This document shows positions 23,596-36,076 of a DNA stretch of 64,000 bases, piece by piece. The DNA is taken from positions 27,848,631-27,912,630 of the forward strand of contig CM023535.1 in NCBI GenBank assembly GCA_013350335.1. The letters are read 5' to 3'. Made by a program: the position numbers and the translations under genes. Source of the stretch: Chimonanthus salicifolius (Eukaryota > Streptophyta > Magnoliopsida > Laurales > Calycanthaceae). The notes under the pieces were generated by a model, which saw only the letters and a program-made list of their open reading frames with translations, was not told where the DNA came from and did no database searches. The first letter of the stretch is position 1. The number at the start of each line of letters is the position of its first letter.

Positions 23596-25429
23596 GTTAT
23601 CAAAATAGAACCGTCTACCGAACCGTTTCCGAAGAAGGTTGGGTCAAATAAGGTTCAACCGGATTCAACTGCAGTCAAACCCGTGCCATTACTATATATT
23701 ATAAATAATATTAAATTTTTTATTATGATTTAATTGATGATTTGAAATAAAAATTTACATCAAAAATTATTTTTTAATATAAATCAACAAAAATACCTTA
23801 ATCAAATGAAACATGCCATTTCTTAAAAATTAATTTAATTAAAATATTTGTACTTAATTTTTGCACCAACCCAAAACTCTATATTTATAAAATAATTAAT
23901 TTTTTTGTCACGCTCATCACAAATTAAGTTAAAGACTTTTTGAGTTTGAATGAACATGGGTAATAATTTAGAATTGAATAAATATGTAAAGAAGGTTGAA
24001 TTAAGAAATAATGAAGTTTATTATAGTTTATATTTATTAATTTTATATATTTTAATATTTTTAGTTAAAAAATATAAAGAGAAACTTTTTTCTATGTTAA
24101 ATTATTTTTTTCATAAAGATACAGAAAGGCTTCTTTAAAAATAGTATTTATAAAAAAATAATTTTATAAATAAAAGGCCCTCCAAATTCCAAAGTCCTCA
24201 CAAAATGACAAAATAAACCCCCTCAAGAAAGTCTTGTAAGGTTTTTCACTTTTCCTTCTTCATTTTGTTTTCGTTCTTTCATTATGCAGAGAAGAAGCGA
24301 CGGCGGCAATGGGCAGTTGGTCTTTTTCTTTCTCCTCAATCTTTCATCTTCTCTCTCTTTTGATTGCCGATCACGAGTCACGGTCTGATTCAAATAACCG
24401 AGTTGGATCGTGAATAGAAACGGTTTTATGCAACTTATTTTCCAGGGAGGTTTTTCCGCTCAACCGGACCGTGGACACAACGGTCACACAGAGAAAACAC
24501 TCAAGGCTGGATCTCGAAAAGAAAAGAAAAAAAAAAACACTTCAGATTCATTTTTCTCCCACAGAGATAAAACCTACTGCTTTGTTTCTCACCCTATTCA
24601 TATAATATTAAAAATATTAAGATATAAGATGTGTAATTGAAAATAAAGATTTTATTTTCAGTTTCTTTCATTGATTTCATAATTTTCTATCAGATGTCTA
24701 AAAACATAAAATTTATAAATTACATAAATCTAGAGTCAAGACTTGAAAGGAAAATGTAGTTATTTTTCTCTGCAAAATGACCTTTTTTTTCTATTTCATT
24801 GGAAAAAAGAAAGACAATATCCACATACCTACATTGAAATACTTTGAGCCAAACGACCCTCAATTACCAATTTTTTCTTGGTGGAGAGATGAAAGATAGA
24901 TGGGATGATGGGAGAGGAAGAGAAAGAAATGGATAGGTTTTGTCTATCATGTTAAGTTTTTGAAAGTTTGATTATTAGAGATGTATTGTCGATGAAGTAG
25001 CCGATCAAGCTCCATGCTGAGCTTGTACCGGGTCAAAGGGGGGCAGCCCCCCCTTGTCTGTGGCGGAGCTCTTGACCCAAAAAAATTTTAGGACAATTTT
25101 TTATTTTTCACATGGCATCTTATGTAAACCCTAATTATTGTATTATACATGATCGTTTTGAGAGAGAAATAACAGAATATCTATAACGAGAGATGTCTCT
25201 CTTTTATTTTTTGCCTTTGAGCACAAGAGGTCGGCGTTGAATCTGTGAACATGCCGAAATGAAACCATATAAATCACTGCGTTATGGTTTGTTTCTCTTT
25301 GTTGATTTATCTTTTCTTTTCTTTTTTCTTATTGTTGTTTGTATGATCAAGAGTGTTATTTTCTCGCAACATGTCCAAGAGATTGAACAAAACTCAACTA
25401 CGGTTTTTTTTCAGGTGAGAGATGGAAGA
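23596..25429. other. No gene; degenerate transposon-like sequence
   Basis: From 23597 the words ATGTTATCAAAATAGAACCG and nearby AACCG-rich sequence resemble the ends of degenerate plant DNA elements. A related stretch lies at about 44010-44085 in the ALG7 leader intron, in reverse orientation (TTGGTTCAAACCCG .. AACATTGA). The rest is AT-rich, with a short GGGGGGCAGCCCCCC hairpin near 25040. No coding region can be supported. Confidence 0.4.
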
Positions 25430-25700
25430 TAAGTGTGACAAGAGAGATAAAAAGATAGAATGGTAGAATATTATGCTAAGGTGTAAGTCCCCACATTGTG
25501 AATTTGGGGATAGCTCAAGGTTGAGCGAGTCTTAATAATAGATGTAGGTTGGCAAACCGAACCACTATATATCTTATGACCTTGTGTTTGTGGTGTTAGA
25601 GCCAAATTCTTGAGTTGATAAGTAAATTAAAAAAGGACCAACAAATTTGGATTGACCTATTCAACCTCCCCCCTCTAGGGTCAATCAGGTTAGTCTAGCA
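25430..25700 (+). mobile_element. Alpha-type LTR end with primer-binding site (fragment)
   Basis: TCCCCACATTGTGAATTTGG and GATAGCTCAAGGTTGAGCGAG match the alpha LTR end seen at 13940-13990 and, reversed, at 1-45. TGGTGTTAGAGCC at about 25588, a degenerate initiator-Met primer site, and the TCCCCCCTCTAGGGTCAATC-like stretch common at the start of plant LTR interiors follow. This supports calling alpha an LTR retrotransposon family. Confidence 0.55.
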
Positions 25701-26644
25701 CCCGTGTAAAGAGTACTTTCGTAGACCAATTATGATTTCAAGTATGATAAATGGTATATGAAACCATTTGGCAGTGGTATGGCAATGGTACGGCAGTGGT
25801 ATGGCAATGGTATAACAGTGGTATGTCTGTGGTATGGCAGTGGTATGGCAATGGTATAACAGTGGTATGTCTGTGGTATGGCAGTGGTATGACAGTGGTA
25901 TGTCGGTGGTATGGCAGTGATGGTGACTTGATAAATTGGTATAGTAAACCAATTATGAATTCAAATATGATAAATGGTATATGAGACCATTTGTGGTAAA
26001 TTGGTAAAATGGTATATAAGACCATTTATACTAAGTTGATAAGAATGGTAAAATAGACCATTCATGAATAAGATAATTGTGATTATAAATGGTAAGTTTA
26101 GATCATTATTGTCATTATAATTAGACTGCATTGTTTAACTTGTACATGTCGATGAATATGTTATTTTAAGATCCCTTCACTGAGCTTGGAGCTCACATCC
26201 CTTACATTGCAAGGTAGCACCTGAGGAGGAGGAACCTCCACCGCTAACTTAGGATTAGGGGGCCTTTGCAACCAATCGTATTTCCCGATGATGGGAAATA
26301 TGTTTATTATATCTATTTTCATACAAATGATATCATGTTGATTTTACTACCACCTGTGGTATTGTAAATCTAAGCATGTGTAAACCACTATGCGTTCGTT
26401 CGTAACTCTAATGAGATGAATGGAAATGTTTGTTTGTTTAATATGTGTTCGTATATGGAGACATATGATCATGTTTGAGTCCACGTATGAAGAGCACGTG
26501 TGACATTTGCTATGATGTGCTTTTGGGTGAACTCGAAGATGCAGCCTAGTTATAATGTTAGGTGATTGGAGAATAGAATATAAAAAAAAAAATTAAAAAT
26601 TAATTATTAGTGTTCTAGACCCACCATCGGGTCTGGGCGTTACC
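25700..26644 (+). mobile_element. Family-gamma LTR, copy iii (3' part)
   Basis: Ends GGGTCTGGGCGTTAC at 26644. It shares with copy i the segment around the acceptor (GAGCTCACATCCCTTACATT, then CTGAGGAGGAGGAACC at 26220) and the downstream ACATGATC..GTTTGAGTCCAC block. The upstream part, including the splice donor, is missing or replaced by the minisatellite region. Confidence 0.55.
25772..25925. repeat. 11-bp minisatellite with 44-bp higher-order unit
   Basis: Fourteen units of CAGTGGTATGG-type 11-mers lie head to tail. Units vary in order: CAGTGGTATGG, CAATGGTATAA, CAGTGGTATGT, CTGTGGTATGG. This 44-bp set occurs twice in succession. The array is bracketed by two near-identical copies of about 46 bp (25725-25770 and 25947-25992, containing TATGATAAATGGTATATGA). 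Confidence 0.92.
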
Positions 26645-27175
26645 TTATTGTTGATCCTCAACCTTTTGAGTGGATTGATAAACTAATGCTCGAGGTTGGA
26701 AGGAAGTTTGATTTGATCTCCAATGGCCAGGATAACATCCTCCTATCTTACCATGCTACTATTAGAGAATTCGAAATCACTCTTGGGAAGACCAGGAAAA
26801 AAAGATAGAACCACCAAAGAATTAACTAGTCTAAGCACCTTTATCAATTACTCCAGCTGCAAAGGATCAGGCATGAATCTTCTAGACGCATTCGTGGTGA
26901 AAAATAGGTCCCCAGTTGTGTTCCTATCCTGGATTGGGTTGTTTTCTAGTGGCCCTGTGTTGGGAAGTATTTTGGTGATCCAGTTTTCTATGTGTCCTGT
27001 TCGAGCTTCATCACCTCCATCAGTTTAGTTTTTTGTCGTCTGACTTATGTTTTGTTATTTCTTACCACTCTTTTCTTTGTTGTCTGTATTATTTTCTTTG
27101 TTATCCTCCTTGTATTTGCACATCGGTGCGCTTATTATTAATATAAGAACCATTTAAAAAAAAACAAGTATTCTC
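26645..27175 (+). mobile_element. LINE (L1-type) 3' remnant with poly(A)
   Basis: The 3' end has the run GTATTTGCACATCGGTGCGC, a TTATTATTAATATAAGAACC tail and an A-rich terminus at about 27160-27170, the usual close of plant L1 elements. Upstream, partly open frames (26640-27025) resemble the C-terminal part of LINE ORF1, with a large internal deletion. Recognition rests on the tail pattern, so the family is inferred. Confidence 0.45.
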
Positions 27176-27414
27176 CCCTACTTATCTTAATTATGAAATT
27201 GTTTAAAATGTCTTACTCTTTTATTTAAACTGTGGTCAGTTGTTTACCTCACCTATTCTAGTTACCTTTTGCTTATAAAAAATCAAAACAAGTATTAGGG
27301 CATGTTGTCCTTTTCAAGTATTTCTCCTGTTCTTAGAAAAGATTTTTCCCCGAGCGATTTATTTATTCACTTGTTATCTTATAAAGTCACTTAATGACTC
27401 AAAATTCCAAGTTT

Positions 27415-28860
27415 TCTCACCTATTTATTTCACCAATTTGATCTTCCTTAAACAGAGCTCCCTTCCATCCATCTTTCACCCCCATCTTGAATTCAGTAGT
27501 CAGTAGCAAATCGAGTCAATCGCTGCACACTTTCAACGACACATCTAGGTGAGGGGACTTATCACTGTTTTAGCATGCATTCGCATTTATTCAACTTTTA
27601 CCCCTGGACATGGAGTGACCCAAATGAGACCCTCTGTTTATTTAAGCCGCTTGGTAAAGGAACTGTTGAGATAAATATGTGGAAAATGATCCGTTTGGGT
27701 GCACTCATGTCAACTATATGCGATTAATGGAAAAATCTAACTGGGTGAATAGATATTGAGCCTGATGTTTGGTAAATCGTTGATAATATGTGTGTTTAGT
27801 TATATAGATATTGAACATGATGTGTGGAAGATTCTTGACAACATGTTGTGTGATTATTCATAGCATTTGAATAAGAGCATGTTAGAGCGGATATGCTTTT
27901 AAATAAAGTGATATATGCCCTTTTGATTTGCATGTTGATCATATATTGTTAATTATGTTTAATTATATCGAAGCATGTTTATGCACGTCCATGACATCAT
28001 GTGTAGATGTAGGTAGCATGCATGGGAAGTGACCTGCAACGGACCGTTGTACTGTTGGGTGTGTATCTAGGGTCACACAGAGTATTAGTGTATTTCCCCT
28101 GGGGAGGGTTGGTTGAGACATAAAGTTTATATATATTATGTATATTTATGTTGAGATGATGATTGGTTGTTAGGAGGACTTCTCCGTTATGCTCCATGTG
28201 GTTGAAACCCCCATAGTGGATGCGGGTTTCTCCGTTGCATTTCGTGTAGTTGAGGTGCCTACCCTAGAGTTTGACTTCCCTGGGCGTGGTCCGAGTGGTT
28301 GAGGTCCTTGTCTTAGCTTGGGCTTCCCCAGCATGATTCGTGTGGTTTAGGTTGTTGTGTGTGTTGTTGTCTACAGATTGTGTTGGCAGGAGAACAGAGT
28401 TTGTCGGAGGACCCGATGTGAGTTACTGAGGTGATATCTCGGGTCGGTCAGTTGGACCTTAGGTTGGTGTTGTGGTTGATTGTTCATATATGTAGACATC
28501 CTTGTTATAATGATGTTCATGCACCTATGTATGTGATATTAGTTGCTAGCATGTGAAATGTATTTATCTTCTCATTGGGCATGTTAGCTCACACCCTTAC
28601 CTTTCAGGCACCCGGATGGCGGAGGGTCGGACAGGCCCCTTGGGAAGGTATTGGGAGCAGAGCAATAGATTTCATTTATATTTATGTGTTAGTATCGAGA
28701 GAACTATGTTATGTTTGAACTATATCACATGGTAAAATTTTGGGATGACTGTAATGACTATGTTGGACTACTACTTCTCATCTTATCTCTATTTTTGTAT
28801 ATTGGTTTCTTAGTGTAAGTGTTGGTTGAGCGGGAGGTATTTCCCCATTCTAAAAAAATA
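27415..28860 (+). mobile_element. Family-gamma LTR, copy iv (truncated)
   Basis: It shares with copy v (36077-39083) the segment AGGTGAGGGGACTTATCAC, then GGACATGGAGTGA, TTTATTTAAGCC, the CTTCTCCGTTATGCTC region and TTACCTTTCAG at 28607. The LTR-intron donor is at 27549 and the acceptor at 28607. The right end is missing after GCGGGAGGTATTTCCCCATT. No genes. Confidence 0.6.
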
Positions 28861-30656
28861 TACTTGATTTCCAATTTTGGAAATTTTCCATGGGTCCCAT
28901 TATTGTCATATAATCAAAGCTTTTCCAATTTTAGAGTTAAAATACAATATGCAATACATCTAAAAATAAAAGAGTGTAGTTGAATCTCCTCAACAATGTC
29001 TGATGAGTTTTTCGAAAGAAACTAAAAAATATAAAAACGTGTAAATAGATACTGAAAACTAAGCTTGTGAAAATATATGTATGCGACTAAATCTAAGAAG
29101 TAAAATGCGATTCATTACAAAAATATACAAGAAAGAAAATAACACTTAAGACATGGTGTTTTAAAGCAAAAAGTAAGTATAGTACTCAGTGTCTAGTCTT
29201 GAGTATCCACAGGCGATAGCCACACGGTGGATTCTTAGAGTTCAGTCTAGAGGGTACAAAAAAAAAAAGATAAAAAGCCTTGGGACCAGCCCGAACAAAA
29301 GTTAGAGTCAGCGAGTTAGTAAGTCAATGGGTTAGTAAGTTAGAGTGTTAGTCATCCGGACGGAAAAGGCAATAAAAATAAAAAGACAGAATTTAAACTA
29401 AAGACCGATGACCATTCCAAGTAGAAGTTAGTCAAGTTAGTCAGGCCTAAAATGAAAATGAAAGCAATAAACACACAAAATCACACAACTTGACAATTGG
29501 AAAAAGTCAGAAATTTTAGAAATACAAATTCTCTGCAGAAGGTAGGACGAGATATTGGACTTCCGACATTCACACTCTCGGACGTTCAATATACAAGCTA
29601 TAAAATTTCCTATATATCAAGTATCGGTCGTCCGATATACTAAGTATCGAACGCCCAATGCTCTATTTGCATAAATAGCCTGCGGCAGAAATTTTGAATT
29701 TCCAACTCCGAAGTGGGTTAATTTTTGGTCTATAATTCAAAACTAACTTTGCAGATGTTTTCTAATGATCAATTACAACTATTTTAAAAATTTAAACAAG
29801 ATTTTCAATTCAAAGTAAGCTTCAATCTTCCGAATCGAAGTTTTGGAGCGGAACAGTAAATTTTCCAAAACTTATATTTTTCTTCCCATTTTACTCCTAA
29901 CCGATTCTAATTCATTTTAAACCTTTTAATTGAGTTAAATGAATAGTTTGGGTACCTTTAAATGTGATTTGGGAGTCTCCGGAAGCTTCCCTTCAAGTCA
30001 AGCAAATGCAGAAGATGAAAGGAAGAAAAAGAGTTGTAGAAGCTTCAACAGAAGAAGAAGTAGTTTGAAGAAGGAGAATAGAGTGTAGAGAGCAGAGAGC
30101 AGTGAGCAGAGAGAGAGGATCAATTGAAGTACGGCCATGGATGTGTATAGAAAATTGATATATTTTACCTCTGTATTTGGAGTAGTTAGCTCTTGTTTTA
30201 TGTCTTTTAGATATGTTTAATGTGATTTTTAGAGTTTTACAGATAAACTGAGAAAATACAAGATATGAAAAGAATTTTGGAAAAAAATGCAATTTTCGGG
30301 CTAAAAGTATTAAATTTAGAAAGTTTGGATTTTTTTAGTAATTATTTTATCACATTTTAGAGTTTTTATTGTAAATTGAACATTCCAAATCCATTATGAG
30401 AGTTTGGATTATTTCAATACAATATAGAATTCAATGTACAGTGGTAAAATAATTATTTCAATTCTATAAAAGTCAAAACCAAATTGGAGGCCCATGAAGA
30501 TTCAAGTGTGTGCACATTAGGCCCAAAACTTGCCAATTTAGTGTGAATACAAAAGCTACACATGGAGTTCGAATTCTCCTATATGAGGAGATGAGAAAGA
30601 GAGGCCCATTATCCAAAATCAAGCTTGTACGCCCCAAGCCTTTGTTACATATCTGA
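28861..30656. other. Retroelement-like sequence without a gene
   Basis: No coding region is supported. The stretch 29540-29665 carries words such as TCGGACGTTC, TCGGTCGTCCGATA and TCGAACGCCCAAT, like the word-rich parts of other LTRs here. The stretch 30300-30480 resembles the 5' part of beta LTRs (GAGAGTTTGGATT .. GGCCCATGAAGAT). These are probably diverged LTR pieces. Confidence 0.4.
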
Positions 30657-30821
30657 GGGCCCAATGCTCCACACATGACGCCAATAGCTCTTGACAAGTG
30701 GGAGTCGAGATTGGAGGATCTCTGTGCTGGTCGTCCATATGATATGTTTGATGCAGTACTGTCAGATACAATTTCAAAACTCCCTCTTGACATTCAGCCA
30801 TTCAAAGCCATGAACAACTAA
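30657..30821 (+). pseudogene. PSY: Phytoene synthase gene fragment
   Basis: A plus-strand frame reads [20 protein letters not shown], then [30 protein letters not shown], and ends in TAA at 30819. This matches the conserved phytoene synthase stretch following the DELVDGPN motif and ending at DIQPFRDM. A TGA precedes GPNA (30654-30656), and similarity stops after PFK. Phytoene synthase makes phytoene from geranylgeranyl diphosphate in plastids, but this piece is about 50 residues of a ~400-residue enzyme and has no partner exons nearby. In known PSY genes an intron lies after DIQ; here the frame runs across it, which suggests a cDNA-derived copy. Confidence 0.75.
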
Positions 30822-32390
30822 GAAACATAACAAATTTATTTGAGTGGATCAACACAATTGTTCCAAACAGCAGCCTCCAAGCAACAGATTTGTCTCAAAT
30901 TTGTGTGAATACATAGAAACAATAAATACAAAGAAATAGACGAGAAAGAAGATGAAGAGAGACGTTGTTGTCTCTTGTAGCCCAGAGAGTCCAGAAAGAA
31001 CAAGAAACAGGACAGTAGTTCAATGTGCAAACTTTCAAGAAGAAACAGTTGAGCAATCGAGCAGCCAATCACCGCCTAAATAAATAGCAGCAAACCATTG
31101 AAAAAATAAGAAGCTTAAGCAGAGAAGCAGCCAGTGTCATCTCCATCTTGCAATTGGAAGTCGACAAAGAGTAAAAGTGTTTGTTTCAAACAAAAGCAAC
31201 TTACAAAACGTATAACAAGAAACCAGTTCTAGCAGAGGTGTTGGCCAATAGCCAAGGGAAGAAAAAGAAGCAAGAAGGAGGTGACAAGCAGGGATGGCCA
31301 GCCACAAGTTGAGGCTCAAGGAAAAAATCTAACATATTATTATGAGTAATATTTAATTAAAATTTTAATTATATATAATAAAAAGAATTTATCTAAAATT
31401 TTAACATTGTTATTTCTTATTATAAAACCATTTTATTCCCATCACTTCTCTTCTTTCTTAAGCTTTTTAAAATATACAATTTAGTTGAGGAAAGGATGAA
31501 AGTATATCTTTTCTACTCCACGAGGCCTTGTAATTTTTACATAGTTGATGCAAACCTAAAGAAAAAAGTCATATTTATTATGAAATAGAATTCACTTCTT
31601 TAATGTTAGTTGGACTGAAATCTTCATTTTCATCTGACTCATCATTACAGCAATACAATGTACACAAAATGAACACACACCCACCCACTACCCATATTAT
31701 CAGAATCTGATCAGTGATCACCAAGCCCAATCGGCAATTGCATGAGTTCAATTTTTTTTTAAAATAAAAAAAAGCAACAGTGGAAAAAAAAGTACCTGCA
31801 TAGAATGATAGAGCCTAAGAGAGGAGAAGTCAGTCAGCAGGATGAGAGAGAACATTGAGAGAGGAGCGGCGAGAGAGAGAACAGTGTTAGAGTAGATAGG
31901 AACGGCGAGAAAGAGAGAGAGTATAGAGTTTGGGGCTTTGCACTTACGGTAATTTAAAAGGCTGAAATTTTGGATTTTTTTCCCTAGGGTTTTGCGGTAA
32001 CTACCATCTACAAATGGGCCTTTTTTCAACGGGGGACTAAGGCCTACGCCTGACATGCCTTATACTTAGGCCGGACCTGGCTACAAGCTTGGACGATGGA
32101 GGCATAGCAACATTGCAGTTGAGAGAGGCAAAACATAAGACTGAATTTGGTTGGCTAGTTTTAGAAATCGATAGGTGAACATGTGGGCATTGAATTGATA
32201 GAAGAGGTCAGATGGAATTGGGCTTACACCGAGGGCCATGGAGCAGTACAAGAACAATAATTAGCAACCATTCAATCTACGCATTCACATGCACCATCTC
32301 AAACTGTGAAAGAAAAAAAGAAAGCTAGTACTGACCGATCCTTGTTTATCCATGACAGACCAAATCAAAAAAAAGAATGAAAAGAGAGAA
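30822..32390. other. No gene recognised
   Basis: The sequence is AT-rich or GA-rich with no supportable coding frame. Minus-strand open frames at 30836-31319 and 31748-32056 lack recognisable motifs. This region and 39362-40593 may be two halves of one element split by the hAT insertion at 32399. Confidence 0.4.
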
Positions 32391-32660
32391 AATACAGGCA
32401 GGGCCAGCCCTACACCACCTAAGGGCCCCCAGTTCATATAGGCCCAGTTTAAGGATGCCCAAAAATGTGGAAATTTTTTAAGTGACGTCCGTAAGAGTCA
32501 AGACACGTCAAAGCAAAACCCTACGTGGCTAAGTTACATCATTCCATCTTACAGTAAAATGGCTCCTCTCTGCACAAAACCCCTTCATCTCACAGCTCTT
32601 CTCTGAGTGTCTGTCTCGCGCTCTCTCTCGCCACTCGCCACTGGCGCTCCTCTCTCTCTG

Positions 32661-32780
32661 TTGAACCGGATCCAGTTCCTGCTCGAGAGCCTAGCCGATC
32701 TCGATTCCAGCCTCAATAGTCTGGGATCTCGCTTGCTTCTCTTCAAAGGAGATCCTGTCTTTGTAATCATCAGCAAGTAA
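32661..32780 (+). pseudogene. UVR3: (6-4) DNA photolyase gene fragment
   Basis: A plus-strand frame reads LNRIQFLLESLADLDSSLNS, then LGSRLLLFKGDP, before diverging and stopping at TAA 32778. It matches the N-terminal photolyase domain of plant (6-4) photolyase, at the conserved RFLLESL.DLDSSL..LGSRL segment. That flavoprotein repairs UV (6-4) lesions. Only about 33 residues remain of a protein of more than 500, so it is a captured fragment. CAGCAA/GTAAGC at 32775 resembles a splice donor. It lies inside the hAT-like element. Confidence 0.72.
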
Positions 32781-33494
32781 GCTTTAGACTAAATCAGTAG
32801 TGATACTTTATTAGTAGTTCAAGAACTATAAGACACTACCTCCTGACTTTCTCTCCTTTTCATTCATGGCCATAGGCCTGGTAACGACCATTGCCTGTCC
32901 TCCCATTTTCCTCAGTAAATTAGCACAAACCCATCTCTTTCTCTCTTTTTATCTGCAGAAAATCCCATCTCCACGCACTGTTCTAAATCCAAATCATCAT
33001 TTTTTTACCTTAGGTAAATCGGAAATCGGATCATGAATGAATATGAATCAAACGAGGATGACACCTATTTGTATTTTTTTTTAATGACATCACACCCATT
33101 TGTTTTACTAATCCAAGAAATGACCATTTTCTGCAGAAAAGCTTTTTTTTCCAAAGGAGCTTATTTTCCATCTTTTAGATTTGGAATACATTTCCATTCT
33201 CTATAAAGAAAAGGCCCTTTATTACATGTTAAAACAAGAATCTTAAAATAAAATAAAATTACAAGCACCAATTCATGGCCTTCGGAAAATCTATCCATCC
33301 ATTTTCTTATGGTAACACTCTTTCTGAGGAATACTCACATAATCCAGCTATTGTTTTTTCTTTTTTTTTTTCTTTTTTTTTTGGGAAAAATCAATTTTAT
33401 GTAGGAAATTTGAATCTTCTGGTCATTTTGCATCTCAAAATCCGAGAAAAATAAATTTTAAATAATGCTTTCTTATAAATTTGATTATGATATT

Positions 33495-36076
33495 TGTTGA
33501 GTCTAAAAATTTTACATTTTTACCCTTTAATTATGATTAAATTAGCCTTGACTTTGTATATAAAAGATACATTTAATGGTTTTTTCTAGTTTTGTAGATA
33601 AAAAGATGGAAAAACAGGATTCATGCATAAAACAGTGGATAATTGCTGGAAAAGAGATTAAAATGGAAATTTAGAATTTTATAATTTAATCATGCCACTC
33701 TAGGGTTTTTAATGTTAAGTGGATAATCTAGATTCATTTATGAGAGTCTAGATTTATACAATATTTAGAATTTTAGTGGTATTGATTAATTAGTTAATTT
33801 TAAAATTAAAGTCTGCAAGTAAAAGGCCATGAGTTGAAATCAAGGTCCATGGGCCAGAGATCCACTTCAATTCGGCCAAACTTTGCTCCAAATGCCAGAC
33901 ACTAGGCCAAGTCAAGCACTTTAGGCGCATTTCCTAATGTGGGCCAGGCCAAAGTGAATTCAAGCCTAGCAAGCTTAAGTCCAAGTCTCCAATTCAAGTC
34001 CAAGTCCAAATTAAAGATCTAATGCTCCAGATTCAAATCCAAGTTTACCAACCCTAAGCCTAAATCCATTTTAGGTCCAAACCCAAAAGCCATGTCCATA
34101 ACCCATCGTACCTATCCAATCTTAACTATCCAATTTGCAATCTCCCATCCACACCATCCATTGACCCAATCAAATAATCCAAACCATTCGTTTCATTCAT
34201 CTCATTTATCTCATGCATTTCATATCATCAAACCCTAGATCCACTTAGTCAATCCAACCCATTCATGTATCATGATTAGATTTAGGACATCCAAACCATT
34301 CATCATATAGATTAACCTTAGGATTAGGATCATTCAGGCACCATCTGTCCATCCATCCACTAGATCATCCATCATACATCATAGCCATTAGATCTTAGGA
34401 CATTTCATCATAACCATCCACATCATTAGGAAAACCCTAGAGCCTCCACATTCATCCATCACATACATAATTTGCACTAGATCTAGGCCATTCATCATAC
34501 CATTTATTCATCTCCACCTTTGAATTCAAACCCTACATTAGATACCTACTATATATATATATTATTTTAGCCAATTAACCTTGGAACCATTAGATTTAAC
34601 CCAAACCAATCTTAGTCATCCATTCATCAAACCCTGAGTTAGAACAACTTGAAGCTTAAGCTAGCCTCCATCTCCCATGCCTTGTTACCACTCTATCCAA
34701 CCAACACACAGTCCACACGATTTTAGCACCTAAAATCTCTTCATGCACTTAGACAAAAATCCATCTAGATACACTCCTAAGATCCTACACACCTCATCAT
34801 CCCAATCCTCCATGATTCACATGATTTTTGCCTATTTCTTCATATCCCATTCAAATTTCATAGGTCAACCCTCCATGTCATCTACTCCATCTCACCCATT
34901 CATTCGTCCATCCAGTTAATCATAGCCGTCCATATCATTGAACAACCCATAACCCTAAGCCACATAGCAAAATTTGTAAATCACAAAGCAAATCCTAAAT
35001 TCCAATTTTCTTTCCTTTCTTACTTGCACACCACTCCAAGCCAACCAATGCACAGTAAATTCGACCATAGCATTAGAAAGCCCTAATTTTCTAACTTTTA
35101 ATCCCAGCCACCCATGTTAAGTTAGATCTAATCCCAACCTTTCATCCACCAACTTAAACTTAGATTTAATCTTAGCCACCATCCAATCTCAAGTCATATA
35201 AATAGCCTAGTATCCCACATGTAAACTCGAATTTGACTTGAAATTTAAGAGGACTAAAGGCTGGAGCAAAAGATAAGAAGACAAGGAGCACCATGCGAAT
35301 TTACAAGTGAGAGTGTAGATTTGTATCTTTTATGTTGTCTTTCTTATATTTAATTTAGAAAAATCTTGTACTTTAATTCTTTCATTTAATAAAGTAAAGC
35401 ATTCATTTAGAATCCTAGAACATTCAATTTCTAAAATATTTTCATGATTATTTTATTTTTAATTTCAAGAACACAACTTTTATTTATTTGATTGAACATG
35501 AGCATATGCAATGTTAGGATCTTGATTGTAAGACTTGAATCATGATTACTAAGATTTTGATTAATTAAATTAAAAGTTGTTAATCTTATTTTATTAATAA
35601 ATATGAATTGTATTTTAGATCTTTACGTGAATTTTAGATCTAGGCATTTACTTTGTTTACATATCTTGGGTGATAAACGGTCTATTCCAAACAACCACCT
35701 TTTACGTTACTGCATTTTTATTTCTGTCATTTATTTTCCTTGCCGATTTAGTTTTCATATCTATTTTATTTCACTTGAATGTTGTATTTTAGTTTTTCTT
35801 TTTAATTCTTTAATTCTTTTAAAGTGTATTTATTTCATGTATTTAAAACCTCCCTAACAACTTGATTAACTAGTTAGGATTAAAATTAATTAGATCTAGA
35901 TTTTGTGAATTAAGATGTGTGGTGAGATTGTTTATAAACTCTTAATTAAAACATTATTTTAGTTACTTTGAATCAATGCTCTAAAATTGTAGATCTATTT
36001 ATTTGAATAAAGACTTATTTAACTTGGAGATATACTTTTAAAGATTAAAATTGATTTTCTATCCTAGATCTAATTA
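33495..36076 (+). mobile_element. Family-beta LTR, copy 2 (left part)
   Basis: Begins TGTTGAGTCTAAAAATTTTA. It contains the GGCCCATGG-like segment near 33850 and a long run of CCATCCA / CATTCAT words (34080-34920), as in the beta LTR at 20968-22666 read on the minus strand. A CT-poor promoter area follows near 35190. It is interrupted at 36076 by gamma copy v and resumes at 39084 with the AATTA duplication. Its own end, near 39210, is eroded. Confidence 0.55.

Noticed and set aside
25695..26025. Frames encoding HTTDIPL.YHC-type repeat proteins
   Set aside because: These are translations of the 11-bp minisatellite in several frames and both strands.
31748..32056. 102-codon minus-strand frame with SPPLKKGPFVDGSYRK
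   Set aside because: Faint resemblance to ribosomal protein S19 only; no further match and no gene context.
32585..32776. 63-codon minus-strand frame
   Set aside because: It is the shadow of the photolyase fragment, whose real reading frame is on the plus strand.
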